A stretch of DNA of 64,000 nt from Pseudomonas sp. GD04019 (GCF_029837695.1 NZ_JAOEEA010000003.1:124001-188000); one strand, 5' to 3'; counted from the stretch's first letter, positions 1 through 7,797 are shown. Notes: generated by a model from the sequence alone, not told the origin. Numbers and translations: made by a program.

Positions 1-323
1 AGCACGCCGAAGCGCCAGGGCAGGTCGGGACGCTCGCTGTTCAGGGCGACCCAGCGGCCGACCTGGTTGACGTACGACTGCACGCCGGCGTTGTCGAGCA
101 GCGGAGCCTGCTTGAGCAGCAGCTCGGCGGTGCTGGCACCGATCACCAGCTCCTCGTCCTGGGTCTTCTCGCCCATGTCGCTGAGGTTGCGCCCGGCGCT
201 GGCCAGAGGCGACAGGTCGACGCCCTGGATCTGCACGCCTTCCAGGGCCTGCAGGTTCTCGCAGGCGGGCAGCGCGGCGCAGATGGCAACGAGCAGCGCG
301 GTACGGCAAACAATCTTGTGCAT
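1..323 (-). CDS. M48 family metalloprotease, lipoprotein, N-terminal part (runs off window)
   Basis: Only the first 107 codons are present; the gene continues leftward out of the window. The protein starts MHKIVCRTALLVAICAALPAC: a short hydrophobic signal followed by a lipobox LPAC with the lipidated Cys at residue 21, so it should be an outer- or inner-membrane-anchored periplasmic lipoprotein. The segment after the signal (EELVIGASTAELLLKQAP, then a VQSYVNQVGRWVA-type stretch) matches the N-terminal helix region of M48/Oma1-BepA-like peptidases, where the HEXXH motif lies further downstream and is not visible here. The gene follows an SH3 protein and a cyclase on the same strand with a gap of only 14 bp, so the three probably form one operon. 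The family assignment rests on the N-terminal region alone. Confidence 0.7.
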   Translation of the reverse strand, partial: MHKIVCRTALLVAICAALPACENLQALEGVQIQGVDLSPLASAGRNLSDMGEKTQDEELVIGASTAELLLKQAPLLDNAGVQSYVNQVGRWVALNSERPDLPWRFGV

Positions 324-337
324 GGCTCGGCTCCGGC

Positions 338-838
338 TCACTGGGGATAGGCGATGGATTGGCTACGCAGGCCGCCCTGCTGGGCGAAGGCGCGTGCGCT
401 GCCGGGGGTCACCGCATAACGGTCGAGCTGCTGCAGGGACAGACTGCCAGAGCCGCCGCCACCGCCGACCTGGTCGTCGCTGATGCCGCGCACGCCAGTA
501 GCCACGCCGCTGGCCGGCTCCACCGCGGTGCTGCCTTCCAGCAGCGAGCCGATATTGCCGCCCTTGGCGCCGGCGGACTTGTCGAAACGCACCGCCAGCA
601 GCGCCACCCAGCCTTGCTGGCCGGAGCCGGTCTGTACCTGATACCAGCCACCCTGGCGCTTGAGGATGCTCACCCGGGTCTGCGCCGGCAGCTGTTGCAG
701 CACGGCGGCACTGGCCGCGCCGCCATCGCGCAACGCGGTGGCCTCGACGGTGATGCCGCTGCGCACTTCGGCCAGCGCCACCGCGCTGCCCAGCCAGCCC
801 GCCAGAATCAGCAGGGCAGCGGTAAGGGTACTTCTCAT
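338..838 (-). CDS. secreted bacterial SH3-domain protein
   Basis: 166 aa. It has a clear Sec signal peptide (residues 1-23, ending AVALA before EVRSG). Residues about 25-85 form a bacterial SH3 (SH3b) fold: a TALRDGGAASAAVLQQLP stretch, then VSILKRQGGWYQVQTGSGQQGWV, the usual W-Y-V-GWV pattern. The C-terminal half is low-complexity, with a glycine run (GGGGGSG) around residue 120. SH3b modules in exported proteins commonly bind cell-wall peptides, but no ligand can be inferred here. Its start codon overlaps the cyclase stop by 4 bp (ATGA), so translation is probably coupled, and the M48 lipoprotein follows. It may be a periplasmic partner for the CHASE2 sensor or the protease; that is inference from operon structure. 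Confidence 0.85.
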   Translation of the reverse strand: MRSTLTAALLILAGWLGSAVALAEVRSGITVEATALRDGGAASAAVLQQLPAQTRVSILKRQGGWYQVQTGSGQQGWVALLAVRFDKSAGAKGGNIGSLLEGSTAVEPASGVATGVRGISDDQVGGGGGSGSLSLQQLDRYAVTPGSARAFAQQGGLRSQSIAYPQ

Positions 839-2676
839 AACGTCTTTCTCCTGGGTTCGAAGAGGGTCACCGGCTCGACACGGCCTTTCACCTGGAAATC
901 GCCATGGGGAATGAAATCGAAGGCATCACCGCAGGCCTGCATGGTGGCCGCCGATACCAGCAGGCGCGCACGGCCCTTGGTCAGCCCCTCGATGCGGCTG
1001 GACAGATTCACCGTGTCGCCAATGGCAGTGTAGTCATAGCGCTTGCTGGTCCCGACCATGCCGACCACCGCCGGTCCGGTGTGCAGGCCGATGCCGATGT
1101 CGAAGTCCGGGTGGTCGAAGTCGCGCTGGTAGCGCTCGACGTTGTCGATCATTTCCAGCGCCGCGTTGACCGCGTCCACCGCCTGGTTGGGGTTGTCCTG
1201 CGGCGCGCCCCAGAAGGCCATGATGGCGTCGCCGATGAACTTGTCGAGGGTCGCACGGTGCTTGAACAGCACATCCACCTGGCCGCCGAAGTAGTTCTCC
1301 AGGATCTGCATGATCTCCTGGGGGCTGTGGCGCTCGGACATGGTCGTGAAGTTGCGGATATCCGAGAACAGCACGGTGAGCTGGCACTCGCGACTGCTCA
1401 GCAGCGCCTGCGGGTCCTCGCGCGCCACCAACTGGGCCACCACCTGCGGGTCGAGGAAACGGCTGAACAGGCTGATGGTGTTGGAAAGCTGCTGGCGTCG
1501 GCGGCGGTAGAACACCGCCAGGGCCAGCGCCAGCAGCAGCCACAGCGCCAGCAGGCTGGGCAGCACATTGAGCAACACGCCCTGCAGCACCAATAGATAG
1601 GAGCCGAGCAGCAGCGCCAGGCTGACGCCCAGGGTCAGCAGGCTGGCGGGCAGCAGGCGCTCGCGCAGCAGCAGAAGCTGCAGGCCGAGCAGCAGGGCGA
1701 TGCCCAGCAGTGCCATGGACCAGGCCGGCGCCGCTTTCAGTTGCTGGCCGTTGAGCAGGTTGTCGATGCCGGTGGCGAGGATGAACACCGCCGGATAGAG
1801 ATCGTCCAGCGGGGTACGGCGCAGGTCGTAGAGCCCGGCGGCGGTGGTGCCGATCACCACGATCTTGCCGGCGAAGTAGTCGGCCGGCAGCCGGCCGGCC
1901 TCGCCACGGGCCTGGGCCAGGGCCTCGGCGAAAGGAATGCGCGGATAGGGCACGCGCGCGTCGCTGCGCCAGTCGAGCAGGAAGCTGTCGGCGGCCGGCA
2001 GCGTCACGCCACGATCCTGCGCTACCCGCGCCGGCAGCGACGGCATGCGCCAGTCGCCGAAGCGCCTATAGATGTCATAACGGCGGCCGACGCCGTCGGC
2101 ATCCTGGGTGAAGTTGATGGTGCCGGTCTTCCAGTGCGCGGGATCGATGGCCCGCGGCAGCAGCAGCACGCCGCGCTGCTGTGGGTCGCTGCCCGGCAGC
2201 AGGCCGGTGCGCGCGGGGTAGTCGGCCAGCAACGGCGCCCTGGCCGGATCGCTGGCCTGCTGCTGCAGGGCAGCCAGGTATACGCGCTCGGTCTGGGCCA
2301 GCACTTCGCCGAAGTAGGCATCGGCGTCGGGGTGGAAACGGTCGGCCTCGCTGAACAGCACGTCGAACACCACCGCATCGGCCTTCTGCGCCAGCAGGTG
2401 CTCCAGTAGCTCGGCGTGCACCGAGCGCGGCCAGGGCCATTTGCCGGCCTCGCCGACCAGCGCCTGCAGGCTGGTGTCGTCGATATCGACCACGACGATG
2501 CGCGGGTCGGGTATCTGTTGCGCGGCACGCTGGCGAATCAGCCAATCGCCGTGGGCGTTGCTCCAGCGCTGCACGGGCGTCCACAGGTGCAGCAGCGGTA
2601 CCAGCAGCAGAATCAGGGCGCAGACCAGCCACAAGCTGGCCCGAAAGGCCCTGGATGACTGCGGCGCCTGCGACAT
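835..2676 (-). CDS. CHASE2-domain class III adenylate/guanylate cyclase
   Basis: 613 aa from the ATG at 2676 (MSQAPQSSRAF); upstream in-frame codons are unlikely to be used. An N-terminal TM segment (about 15-35) is followed by an extracytoplasmic CHASE2 sensor (about 40-330, with VVVDIDDTSLQ and a DAVVFDVLFSE stretch). Next come three TM helices (about 335-410) and a C-terminal class III cyclase domain. The metal-binding aspartates are present (FSDIRNF and FIGDAIMAFWG), as are DYTAIGDTVN and NLSSRIEGLT with the transition-state Asn/Arg. The domain should therefore be catalytic, making cAMP from ATP in response to a periplasmic cue. The Lys before the second metal motif (LDKFIGD) fits adenylate rather than guanylate specificity, but this is not certain. 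It is the first gene of the leftward operon with the SH3 and M48 genes. Confidence 0.9.
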   Translation of the reverse strand: MSQAPQSSRAFRASLWLVCALILLLVPLLHLWTPVQRWSNAHGDWLIRQRAAQQIPDPRIVVVDIDDTSLQALVGEAGKWPWPRSVHAELLEHLLAQKADAVVFDVLFSEADRFHPDADAYFGEVLAQTERVYLAALQQQASDPARAPLLADYPARTGLLPGSDPQQRGVLLLPRAIDPAHWKTGTINFTQDADGVGRRYDIYRRFGDWRMPSLPARVAQDRGVTLPAADSFLLDWRSDARVPYPRIPFAEALAQARGEAGRLPADYFAGKIVVIGTTAAGLYDLRRTPLDDLYPAVFILATGIDNLLNGQQLKAAPAWSMALLGIALLLGLQLLLLRERLLPASLLTLGVSLALLLGSYLLVLQGVLLNVLPSLLALWLLLALALAVFYRRRRQQLSNTISLFSRFLDPQVVAQLVAREDPQALLSSRECQLTVLFSDIRNFTTMSERHSPQEIMQILENYFGGQVDVLFKHRATLDKFIGDAIMAFWGAPQDNPNQAVDAVNAALEMIDNVERYQRDFDHPDFDIGIGLHTGPAVVGMVGTSKRYDYTAIGDTVNLSSRIEGLTKGRARLLVSAATMQACGDAFDFIPHGDFQVKGRVEPVTLFEPRRKTL

Positions 2677-2782
2677 GAGGAACTCCCTGAAGATGGGTCG
2701 AGCTCGACCCGATCCCCTGGGGAGCTGCGCAGACTCTAGCAAGAAGCTCCCCACCCTGGCCATTCGCCAGCGCGGCGCGCCC

Positions 2783-2811
2783 TTCACCTGGCCAGGGCGC
2801 TCCAGTACACT
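2783..2811 (+). promoter_or_regulatory. sigma70-like promoter in front of a terminator hairpin
   Basis: TTCACC (2783-2788), 17 bp spacer, TACACT (2806-2811) on the plus strand. No rightward gene starts until 3037, and a terminator-like hairpin sits only about 40-60 bp downstream, so initiation here would give a very short RNA. Each hexamer matches 4 of 6 consensus positions. Confidence 0.35.
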
Positions 2812-2850
2812 GCGCGCCGCCGGCCGGCGCCCTGCGTGGCCGGCATTCGA

Positions 2851-2877
2851 AGCCCGACCCTGTCTCGGGCTTTTGTT
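2851..2877 (+). terminator. rho-independent terminator-like hairpin between divergent units
   Basis: AGCCCGA (2851-2857), 7-nt loop, TCGGGCT (2865-2871), then TTTGTTT. It is a perfect 7-bp stem with a T-rich tail on the plus strand. The genes on both sides diverge, so it terminates no annotated gene. It could end a short RNA from 2783-2811 or act as an attenuator for the transporter operon. The rest of 2677-3036 shows only the promoters listed. Confidence 0.6.
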
Positions 2878-2945
2878 TGGGCGACACACAACTGTCACGA
2901 TGCGACACCGCGCCACGACCACGGTTGGTGGGGCCGGAACCCGGC

Positions 2946-2974
2946 TTGGCGCTCCGTCGACGCTATGCTAGGTT
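2946..2974 (+). promoter_or_regulatory. candidate promoter of the amino-acid ABC operon
   Basis: TTGGCG (2946-2951), 17 bp spacer, TAGGTT (2969-2974), about 60 bp before the ATP-binding-protein ATG. The match is moderate; no ArgR site could be recognised with confidence nearby. Confidence 0.35.
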
Positions 2975-3036
2975 CAGCCGCACGCTAGGAAGGCGGCCAG
3001 CAGCCGGAGCGCATCCGCATAACAAGAGGACACCCC

Positions 3037-3810
3037 ATGGCCGAGGCATCGCCCGCGCTGGAAATCCGCAACCTGCACAAACGCTACGGCGAACTCGAAG
3101 TGCTCAAGGGCATTTCGCTGACCGCCCGCGACGGCGACGTGATCTCCATCCTCGGCTCCTCCGGGTCCGGCAAGTCGACCTTCCTGCGCTGCATCAACCT
3201 GCTGGAGAACCCGCACCAGGGCCAGATCCTGGTGGCTGGCGAAGAGCTCAAGCTGAAGGCCGCGAAGAACGGCGACCTGATCGCCGCCGACAACAAGCAG
3301 ATCAATCGCCTGCGCAGCGAGATCGGCTTCGTGTTCCAGAATTTCAATCTGTGGCCGCACATGACCATCCTCGACAACATCATCGAGGCTCCTCGTCGCG
3401 TGCTCGGCCAGAGCCGTGCCGAGGCCACCGAAGTGGCCGAGGCGCTGCTGGCCAAGGTCGGCATCGCCGACAAGCGCCACGCCTACCCGAATCAGCTCTC
3501 CGGCGGCCAGCAACAGCGCGCCGCCATCGCCCGCACCCTGGCCATGCAGCCCAAGGTGATCCTGTTCGACGAGCCGACTTCGGCCCTCGACCCGGAAATG
3601 GTACAGGAAGTGCTTAACGTGATCCGCGCGCTCGCCGATGAAGGCCGCACCATGCTGCTGGTCACCCACGAGATGAATTTCGCCCGGCAGGTGTCCAGCG
3701 AAGTGGTATTCCTTCACCAGGGTCTGGTGGAGGAACAGGGGTCGCCCGAGCAGGTCTTCACCAACCCGCAATCGGCACGCTGTAAACAATTCATGTCCAG
3801 CAATCACTAA
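3037..3810 (+). CDS. polar amino-acid ABC transporter, ATP-binding protein (HisP/AotP type)
   Basis: 257 aa; ATG at 3037 preceded by AAGAGGACA. It is a complete ABC ATPase of the polar amino-acid (PAAT) subfamily: Walker A GSSGSGKS at about 40-47, a Q-loop around FQNFNLWPHM, signature LSGGQQQR, Walker B ILFDEPTSALD, and an H-loop in LLVTHEMNFA. The ERR/NGDLI-type insertion seen in HisP-like proteins is also present. It energises import of basic or polar amino acids together with the binding protein and two permeases that follow. In Pseudomonas the equivalent cluster (PA5152-5155 in PAO1, from memory) has the same ATPase-binding protein-permease-permease order. The substrate is probably Arg/Orn/His/Lys-like, but it cannot be fixed from sequence. 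Confidence 0.93.
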   Translation: MAEASPALEIRNLHKRYGELEVLKGISLTARDGDVISILGSSGSGKSTFLRCINLLENPHQGQILVAGEELKLKAAKNGDLIAADNKQINRLRSEIGFVFQNFNLWPHMTILDNIIEAPRRVLGQSRAEATEVAEALLAKVGIADKRHAYPNQLSGGQQQRAAIARTLAMQPKVILFDEPTSALDPEMVQEVLNVIRALADEGRTMLLVTHEMNFARQVSSEVVFLHQGLVEEQGSPEQVFTNPQSARCKQFMSSNH

Positions 3811-3823
3811 CGGAGCAACACGC

Positions 3824-4576
3824 ATGCAGAACTATAAGAAGATCCTGCTGGCCGCCGTCGCCACCCTGGCCTTCGGCACCCAGGCAGTCGCCGCGGACAA
3901 ACTGAAGATCGGCACCGAAGGCGCCTACCCACCCTTCAACCTGATCGACGCCAGCGGCAAGGTCGGCGGCTTCGACGTCGAAATCGCCCAGGCCCTGTGC
4001 GCCAAGATGGGCGCCGAGTGCGAAGTGGTCACCTCCGACTGGGACGGCATCATCCCGGCCCTGAACGCCAAGAAGTTCGACTTCCTCGCCGCCTCCATGT
4101 CGATCACCGAGGAGCGCAAGCAGGCCGTCGATTTCACCGAGCCCTACTACACCAACAAGCTGCAGTTCATCGCCCCGAAAAGCAGCGACCTGAAGGCCGA
4201 CAAGGCCAGCCTGAAAGGCAAGGTCATCGGTGCCCAGCGCGCCACTATCGCCGGTACCTGGCTGGAAGACAACCTGGCCGACACCGTCGAGATCAAGCTG
4301 TACGACACCCAGGAAAACGCCTACCTCGACCTGTCCTCGGGCCGCCTCGACGGCGTGCTGGCCGACAAGTTCGTCAACTGGGAATGGCTGAAGAGCGACG
4401 CCGGCAAGGACTTCGAATTCAAGGGCGAGCCGGTGTTCGACAACGACAAGATCGCCATCGCCGTGCGCAAGGGCGACCCGCTGCGCGAGAAGCTGAACAC
4501 CGCGCTGAAGGCCATCGTCGAAGACGGCACCTACAAGCAGATCAACGACAAGTACTTCCCGTTCAGCATCTACTGA
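3824..4576 (+). CDS. periplasmic amino-acid-binding protein (SBP family 3)
   Basis: 250 aa with a Sec signal (MQNYKKILLAAVATLAFG..., cleavage about AVAA/DK). The mature protein begins DKLKIGTEGAYPPFNLID, the typical opening of family-3 solute-binding proteins. It continues with GGFDVEIAQALCAKM, then DWDGIIPAL and a SMSITEERKQAVDFTEPYY segment that line the ligand pocket of LAO/HisJ-type proteins, and ends DGTYKQINDKYFPF. It starts 13 bp after the ATPase gene and is separated from the permeases by a hairpin, a common way to give the binding protein more transcript than the membrane parts. Basic amino-acid binding is the likeliest role, inferred from resemblance to ArgT/HisJ. Confidence 0.93.
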   Translation: MQNYKKILLAAVATLAFGTQAVAADKLKIGTEGAYPPFNLIDASGKVGGFDVEIAQALCAKMGAECEVVTSDWDGIIPALNAKKFDFLAASMSITEERKQAVDFTEPYYTNKLQFIAPKSSDLKADKASLKGKVIGAQRATIAGTWLEDNLADTVEIKLYDTQENAYLDLSSGRLDGVLADKFVNWEWLKSDAGKDFEFKGEPVFDNDKIAIAVRKGDPLREKLNTALKAIVEDGTYKQINDKYFPFSIY

Positions 4577-4590
4577 TGCCTCCGACCGCC

Positions 4591-4609
4591 GCCGCCCTCG
4601 GGGGGCGGC
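4591..4609 (+). other. intercistronic hairpin between binding protein and permease
   Basis: GCCGCCC (4591-4597), loop TCGGG, GGGCGGC (4603-4609). It is a perfect 7-bp GC-only stem with no T-tract, so it is probably an mRNA-stabilising or processing hairpin, not a terminator. Confidence 0.6.
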
Positions 4610-4631
4610 CGTCATTCTGCAGTAGCCTCCC

Positions 4632-5324
4632 ATGACCTTCGACCTGCACGGCTTCGGCCCCGCCCTCGCCGCCGGCACGCTGGTGACCATCCAGCTGGCC
4701 TTGTCCGCCCTGGCCCTCGGCCTGGTGCTCGGGCTGCTCGGCGCCCTGGCCAAAACTTCCCCGAACAAGTTCCTGCAGGGACTTGGCGGTACCTATTCGA
4801 CCATCGTTCGCGGCGTGCCCGAGCTGCTCTGGGTGCTGCTGATCTATTTCGGCACCGTTCAGGGCCTGGCCGCCCTTGGTGAGCTCCTCGGCGTCGGCAG
4901 CCTGGAACTGAACCCCTTCGCCGCCGGCACCATCGCCCTCGGCCTGTGCTTCGGCGCCTATGCCACTGAAGTGTTCCGCGGCGCCATCCTGGCCATCCCC
5001 AAGGGCCACCGCGAGGCCGGCATGGCTCTCGGCATGTCCAAGGGCCGCATCCTGTGGAAGCTGATCCTGCCGCAAATGTGGCGCATCGCCCTGCCCGGCC
5101 TGGGTAACCTGTTCATGATCCTGATGAAGGACACCGCGCTGGTCTCGGTGATCGGTCTTGAGGAGATCATGCGTCGCTCGCAGATCGCCGTGACCGCGAG
5201 CAAGGAGCCCTTCACCTTCTATATGGTCGCCGCCCTCATCTACCTGGGCCTGACCATCATCGCCATGATCGGCATGCACTTCCTCGAGAAGCGCGCCAGC
5301 CGCGGCTTTATCCGGAGCGCCTGA
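4632..5324 (+). CDS. amino-acid ABC transporter permease (HisQ-like)
   Basis: 230 aa polytopic inner-membrane protein with about five hydrophobic segments. It opens FGPALAAGTLVTIQLALSAL, the PAAT permease start. It contains the EAA loop motif in the form KGHREAGMALGMSKGRILWKLILPQ (about residues 123-147), which docks on the ATPase. IVRGVPELLWVLLIYFG is also diagnostic of HisQ/ArtQ-like permeases. Its stop overlaps the start of the second permease (TGATG at 5322-5326), so the two are translationally coupled and should form the heterodimeric membrane channel. Confidence 0.92.
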   Translation: MTFDLHGFGPALAAGTLVTIQLALSALALGLVLGLLGALAKTSPNKFLQGLGGTYSTIVRGVPELLWVLLIYFGTVQGLAALGELLGVGSLELNPFAAGTIALGLCFGAYATEVFRGAILAIPKGHREAGMALGMSKGRILWKLILPQMWRIALPGLGNLFMILMKDTALVSVIGLEEIMRRSQIAVTASKEPFTFYMVAALIYLGLTIIAMIGMHFLEKRASRGFIRSA

Positions 5325-6013
5325 TGAACTGGGAAGTGATCGTCAAATACCTGCCCAGGCTGCTCGAAGGTGCCGCGCTGACCGTTGAACTGGTGGCCTT
5401 CGCCGTGCTCGCCGGGCTGATTCTCGCCCTGCCCATGGGCATCGCCCGCGCCTCGCGCCACTGGTACGTGCGCGCCCTGCCCTACGGCTACATCTTCTTC
5501 TTCCGCGGCACGCCGCTGCTGGTGCAGCTGTTCCTGGTCTACTACGGCCTGGCCCAGTTCGACGTGGTGCGCCAGGGCCCGCTATGGCCGTACCTGCGTG
5601 ATCCGTACTGGTGCACCGTCATCACCATGACCATGCACACCGCCGCCTATATCGCCGAGATTCTGCGCGGCGCCATCCAGGCCGTGCCACCAGGCGAGAT
5701 CGAGGCGGCCCGCGCGCTGGGCATGTCGCGCGCCCAGGCGATGATCTACATCATCCTGCCGCGCGCTGCGCGTATCGGCCTGCCGGCCTACAGCAACGAA
5801 GTGATCCTGATGCTCAAGGCCAGCGCCCTGGCCAGCACCGTGACCCTGCTGGAGCTGACCGGCATGTCGCGCACGATCATCGCCCGCACCTACCTGCCGG
5901 TGGAGATCTTCTTCGCCGCCGGCATCTTCTACCTGGTCATCGCCTACGTGATGGTGCGCGCCTTCAAGCTGCTGGAGCGCAAACTGCGCGTCGATGCCTG
6001 CCAGGGTCGCTAA
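5324..6013 (+). CDS. amino-acid ABC transporter permease (HisM-like)
   Basis: 229 aa, polytopic, opening LLEGAALTVELVAFAVLAGL, with the FFRGTPLLVQLFLVYYGL motif typical of HisM/ArtM permeases. The EAA loop reads PPGEIEAARALGMSRAQAMIYIILPRAARI. It is the second half of the heterodimeric permease and the last gene of the transporter operon; a palindromic repeat follows directly at 6022-6045. All four components needed for a working importer are therefore intact and in order. Confidence 0.92.
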   Translation: MNWEVIVKYLPRLLEGAALTVELVAFAVLAGLILALPMGIARASRHWYVRALPYGYIFFFRGTPLLVQLFLVYYGLAQFDVVRQGPLWPYLRDPYWCTVITMTMHTAAYIAEILRGAIQAVPPGEIEAARALGMSRAQAMIYIILPRAARIGLPAYSNEVILMLKASALASTVTLLELTGMSRTIIARTYLPVEIFFAAGIFYLVIAYVMVRAFKLLERKLRVDACQGR

Positions 6014-6021
6014 GCCCTTCG

Positions 6022-6045
6022 CCCTCTCCCGAGCACGGGAGAGGG
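6022..6045. repeat. CCCTCTCCC-type palindromic repeat (family A, copy 1)
   Basis: CCCTCTCCCG, loop AGCA, CGGGAGAGGG: perfect 10-bp arms. The same arm sequence recurs at 16.9, 20.1, 54.5 and 62.7 kb, always between genes. It resembles REP-type elements of pseudomonads and may help end the transporter transcript. Confidence 0.75.
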
Positions 6046-6082
6046 ATAGAATGCACGGCATCTCCGCCCGTCATCGCCGCCC

Positions 6083-7288
6083 ATGATCCTCACCGGCACC
6101 GCCCTGCACGAACGTTTCCAGGCCCTGGACGACTTCCTCGTCGCCCACCAGCACCTGTGGCGCCCCAAGCCCTTCTCCTGCCTGACCCTGCCCTGGGAGG
6201 CCGAGCATCCCGAGCTGGGCGCCTGGTTGCGTGGGCGCAGCCTGGAGCAGGCCGAGGCCGAACACAATTGCCCTGAGCGGCTGCAGGCTCCCGCGCCGTT
6301 TCCTCAGTTGGCCAGTCGCGCCGCCGCGCTGAGCGAGATCGGAGAACTGCCCGGCCATGAGCTGGGGGCACAACAGGCGCGACTGGATGTCGACGTACCC
6401 GGGCGCAAATGGCAGCAGATCGAGGCCTTCGCCAGCCGCCTGCAGTTCCAGCGCGCGCCGACGCACTGGCTGGACTGGTGTTCCGGCAAGGGCTATCTGG
6501 GCCGCTTGCTGGCCCAGGGCGGCCAGCAGCTGACCTGCCTGGAATACGACGAACATCTGGTAGCCGCCGGCCAGCACCTCAGCCAGCGGCTACACATGGA
6601 CGTCCAGCACCTGCTGCAGGACGTGCTGGCCGACAACGCCGGCGAGCGCCTGAGCGCCGAACACAGCCCGGTGGCCCTACACGCCTGCGGCGACCTGCAC
6701 GTGCGCCTATTGCAGCTGGCCAGTGCCGCCGGCTGCAGCCAGTTGGCCGTGGCGCCCTGCTGCTACAACCGCATCGCCACCCCGCATTACCAGGCGCTAT
6801 GCGAGCCCGCCCGGCAATCGCAACTGCAGCTGTCGCTGGACGATCTACGCCTGCCCCTGGCGGAAACCGTTACCGCCGGCCAGCGCATGCGGCGCCAGCG
6901 CGATCAGTCCATGGCCCGACGCCTGGCCTTCGATCTGCTGCAGCGCCAGCAACGCGGCGTGGACGGATATCTGCCTACACCATCGCTGCCGGTCAGTTGG
7001 CTGAGCAAGGACCTGCCCAGCTACTGCCGCGACCTGGCCGAGATGAAGGGCCTCGAGCTATCCGGCGATATCGACTGGTCTGCTTTGGAGGCCGGCGGCT
7101 GGCAGCGACTGGCCGAGGTCCGCAATCTTGAACTGGTCCGCGGCCTGTTCCGCCGCCCGCTGGAGATATGGCTGCTGCTGGATCGCGCCCTGTATCTGCA
7201 GGAGCAGGGCTACCGAGTACGCCTGGGCACCTTCTGCGCCCATCAACTGACACCACGCAACCTGCTGCTGCTCGCCGAACGGAGCTGA
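6083..7288 (+). CDS. SAM-dependent methyltransferase-domain protein (Methyltransf_32-like)
   Basis: 401 aa, cytoplasmic. The central domain (about residues 125-260) has a class I methyltransferase motif I, LDWCSGKGYLGRLLA, followed by LEYDEHLVAAG (acidic residue for the ribose hydroxyls), HACGDLHVRLL and APCCYN. This set is characteristic of the methyltransferase family that includes GSTCD-like proteins. The C-terminal 130 residues are not recognisable. The substrate is unknown; related proteins are annotated only as methyltransferases. It sits alone, 69 bp after the transporter operon with a palindromic repeat between, so it is probably expressed separately. Confidence 0.8.
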   Translation: MILTGTALHERFQALDDFLVAHQHLWRPKPFSCLTLPWEAEHPELGAWLRGRSLEQAEAEHNCPERLQAPAPFPQLASRAAALSEIGELPGHELGAQQARLDVDVPGRKWQQIEAFASRLQFQRAPTHWLDWCSGKGYLGRLLAQGGQQLTCLEYDEHLVAAGQHLSQRLHMDVQHLLQDVLADNAGERLSAEHSPVALHACGDLHVRLLQLASAAGCSQLAVAPCCYNRIATPHYQALCEPARQSQLQLSLDDLRLPLAETVTAGQRMRRQRDQSMARRLAFDLLQRQQRGVDGYLPTPSLPVSWLSKDLPSYCRDLAEMKGLELSGDIDWSALEAGGWQRLAEVRNLELVRGLFRRPLEIWLLLDRALYLQEQGYRVRLGTFCAHQLTPRNLLLLAERS

Positions 7289-7293
7289 GCGTC

Positions 7294-7314
7294 ATCCACA
7301 GAAGCTGTGGATAA
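7294..7314. promoter_or_regulatory. DnaA-box-like inverted pair
   Basis: ATCCACAG (7294-7301), 3 bp, CTGTGGAT (7305-7312). The right arm extends to TGTGGATAA (7306-7314), an exact complement of the DnaA box TTATCCACA. Isolated boxes occur by chance or titrate DnaA, so function is unproven. Confidence 0.4.
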
Positions 7315-7377
7315 CTCTGTGCGCAGTTTCTGCAGAACTCGCTGCAAGGCCGGCCAGGCTTGCCTCGCCTAAGTCTG

Positions 7378-7407
7378 TAGATTTTTTGATCACGAACAAA
7401 AAATCTA
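7378..7407. repeat. AT-rich perfect inverted repeat
   Basis: TAGATTTTTTG (7378-7388), 8-nt loop ATCACGAA, CAAAAAATCTA (7397-7407): an 11-bp perfect stem unlike the GC-rich surroundings. It could act as a bidirectional terminator for the methyltransferase gene ending at 7288, or as a protein site. The centre, TTGATCACGAACAA, is one base away from an Anr/FNR box. Confidence 0.55.
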
Positions 7408-7590
7408 TAAAAAACATGCCGTTATGAAAAACACGGGCGTACTGCGCAAAATCCGTGCAGCACGCCAGTGGCCCGGCTTCTCTTTGTGCATAAACAAATG
7501 GCTACTGATATCCGGCTTCGGTTGCACCACGCCCGCCGCGCCTCGAATGCGCTCACCGCGCAGGCAAAAGAAACAGATTGCGCGGTCCGG

Positions 7591-7618
7591 TTTACAGGGT
7601 CGAAGCAATGGCTATAAT
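7591..7618 (+). promoter_or_regulatory. promoter of tRNA-Thr
   Basis: TTTACA (7591-7596), 16 bp spacer, TATAAT (7613-7618), ending 12 bp before the mature tRNA 5' end. It is a near-consensus sigma70 promoter, as expected for a stable RNA. Confidence 0.8.
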
Positions 7619-7630
7619 GGCGGCCCCTTC

Positions 7631-7706
<76 letters not shown>

Positions 7707-7714
7707 TGTAAATC

Positions 7715-7747
7715 AAAGGCTTGCAGCGATGCAGGCCTTTTTTATTT
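7715..7747 (+). terminator. tRNA-Thr terminator supplied by the island
   Basis: AAAGGCTTGCA, loop GCGA, TGCAGGCCTTT (one G-T pair), then TTTATTT. It is an 11-bp stem with a T-tract, 9 bp after the tRNA. It resembles the hairpin after the displaced repeat copy at 9157-9180. Confidence 0.85.
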
Positions 7748-7753
7748 GTAAAT

Positions 7754-7763
7754 TACGTAACAA
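7754..7763 (+). repeat. arm-type-site-like direct repeat, left end of island
   Basis: TACGTAACAA, 48 bp inside the left core repeat. Two more copies lie at 8998-9007 and 9051-9060 near the right core and none elsewhere in the island. All are in direct orientation, as arm-type integrase or Xis sites often are. Confidence 0.5.
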
Positions 7764-7797
7764 GGCGGCTAACAAGGGTAGAAAAGCCAGAATAATA

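Larger units (their letters stand above)
7289..7590. other. gene-free stretch upstream of tRNA-Thr with two inverted repeats
   Basis: No convincing gene. The 83-codon frame at 7424-7675 runs into the tRNA and ends in the peptide typical of translated tRNA-Thr, so it is spurious. The region holds a DnaA-box-like palindrome (7294-7314), a long AT-rich perfect inverted repeat (7378-7407) and, at its right edge, the tRNA promoter. Confidence 0.7.

Noticed and set aside
4591..4609. Terminator between the binding-protein and permease genes
   Set aside because: No T-tract and the operon continues; better read as a stabilising hairpin.
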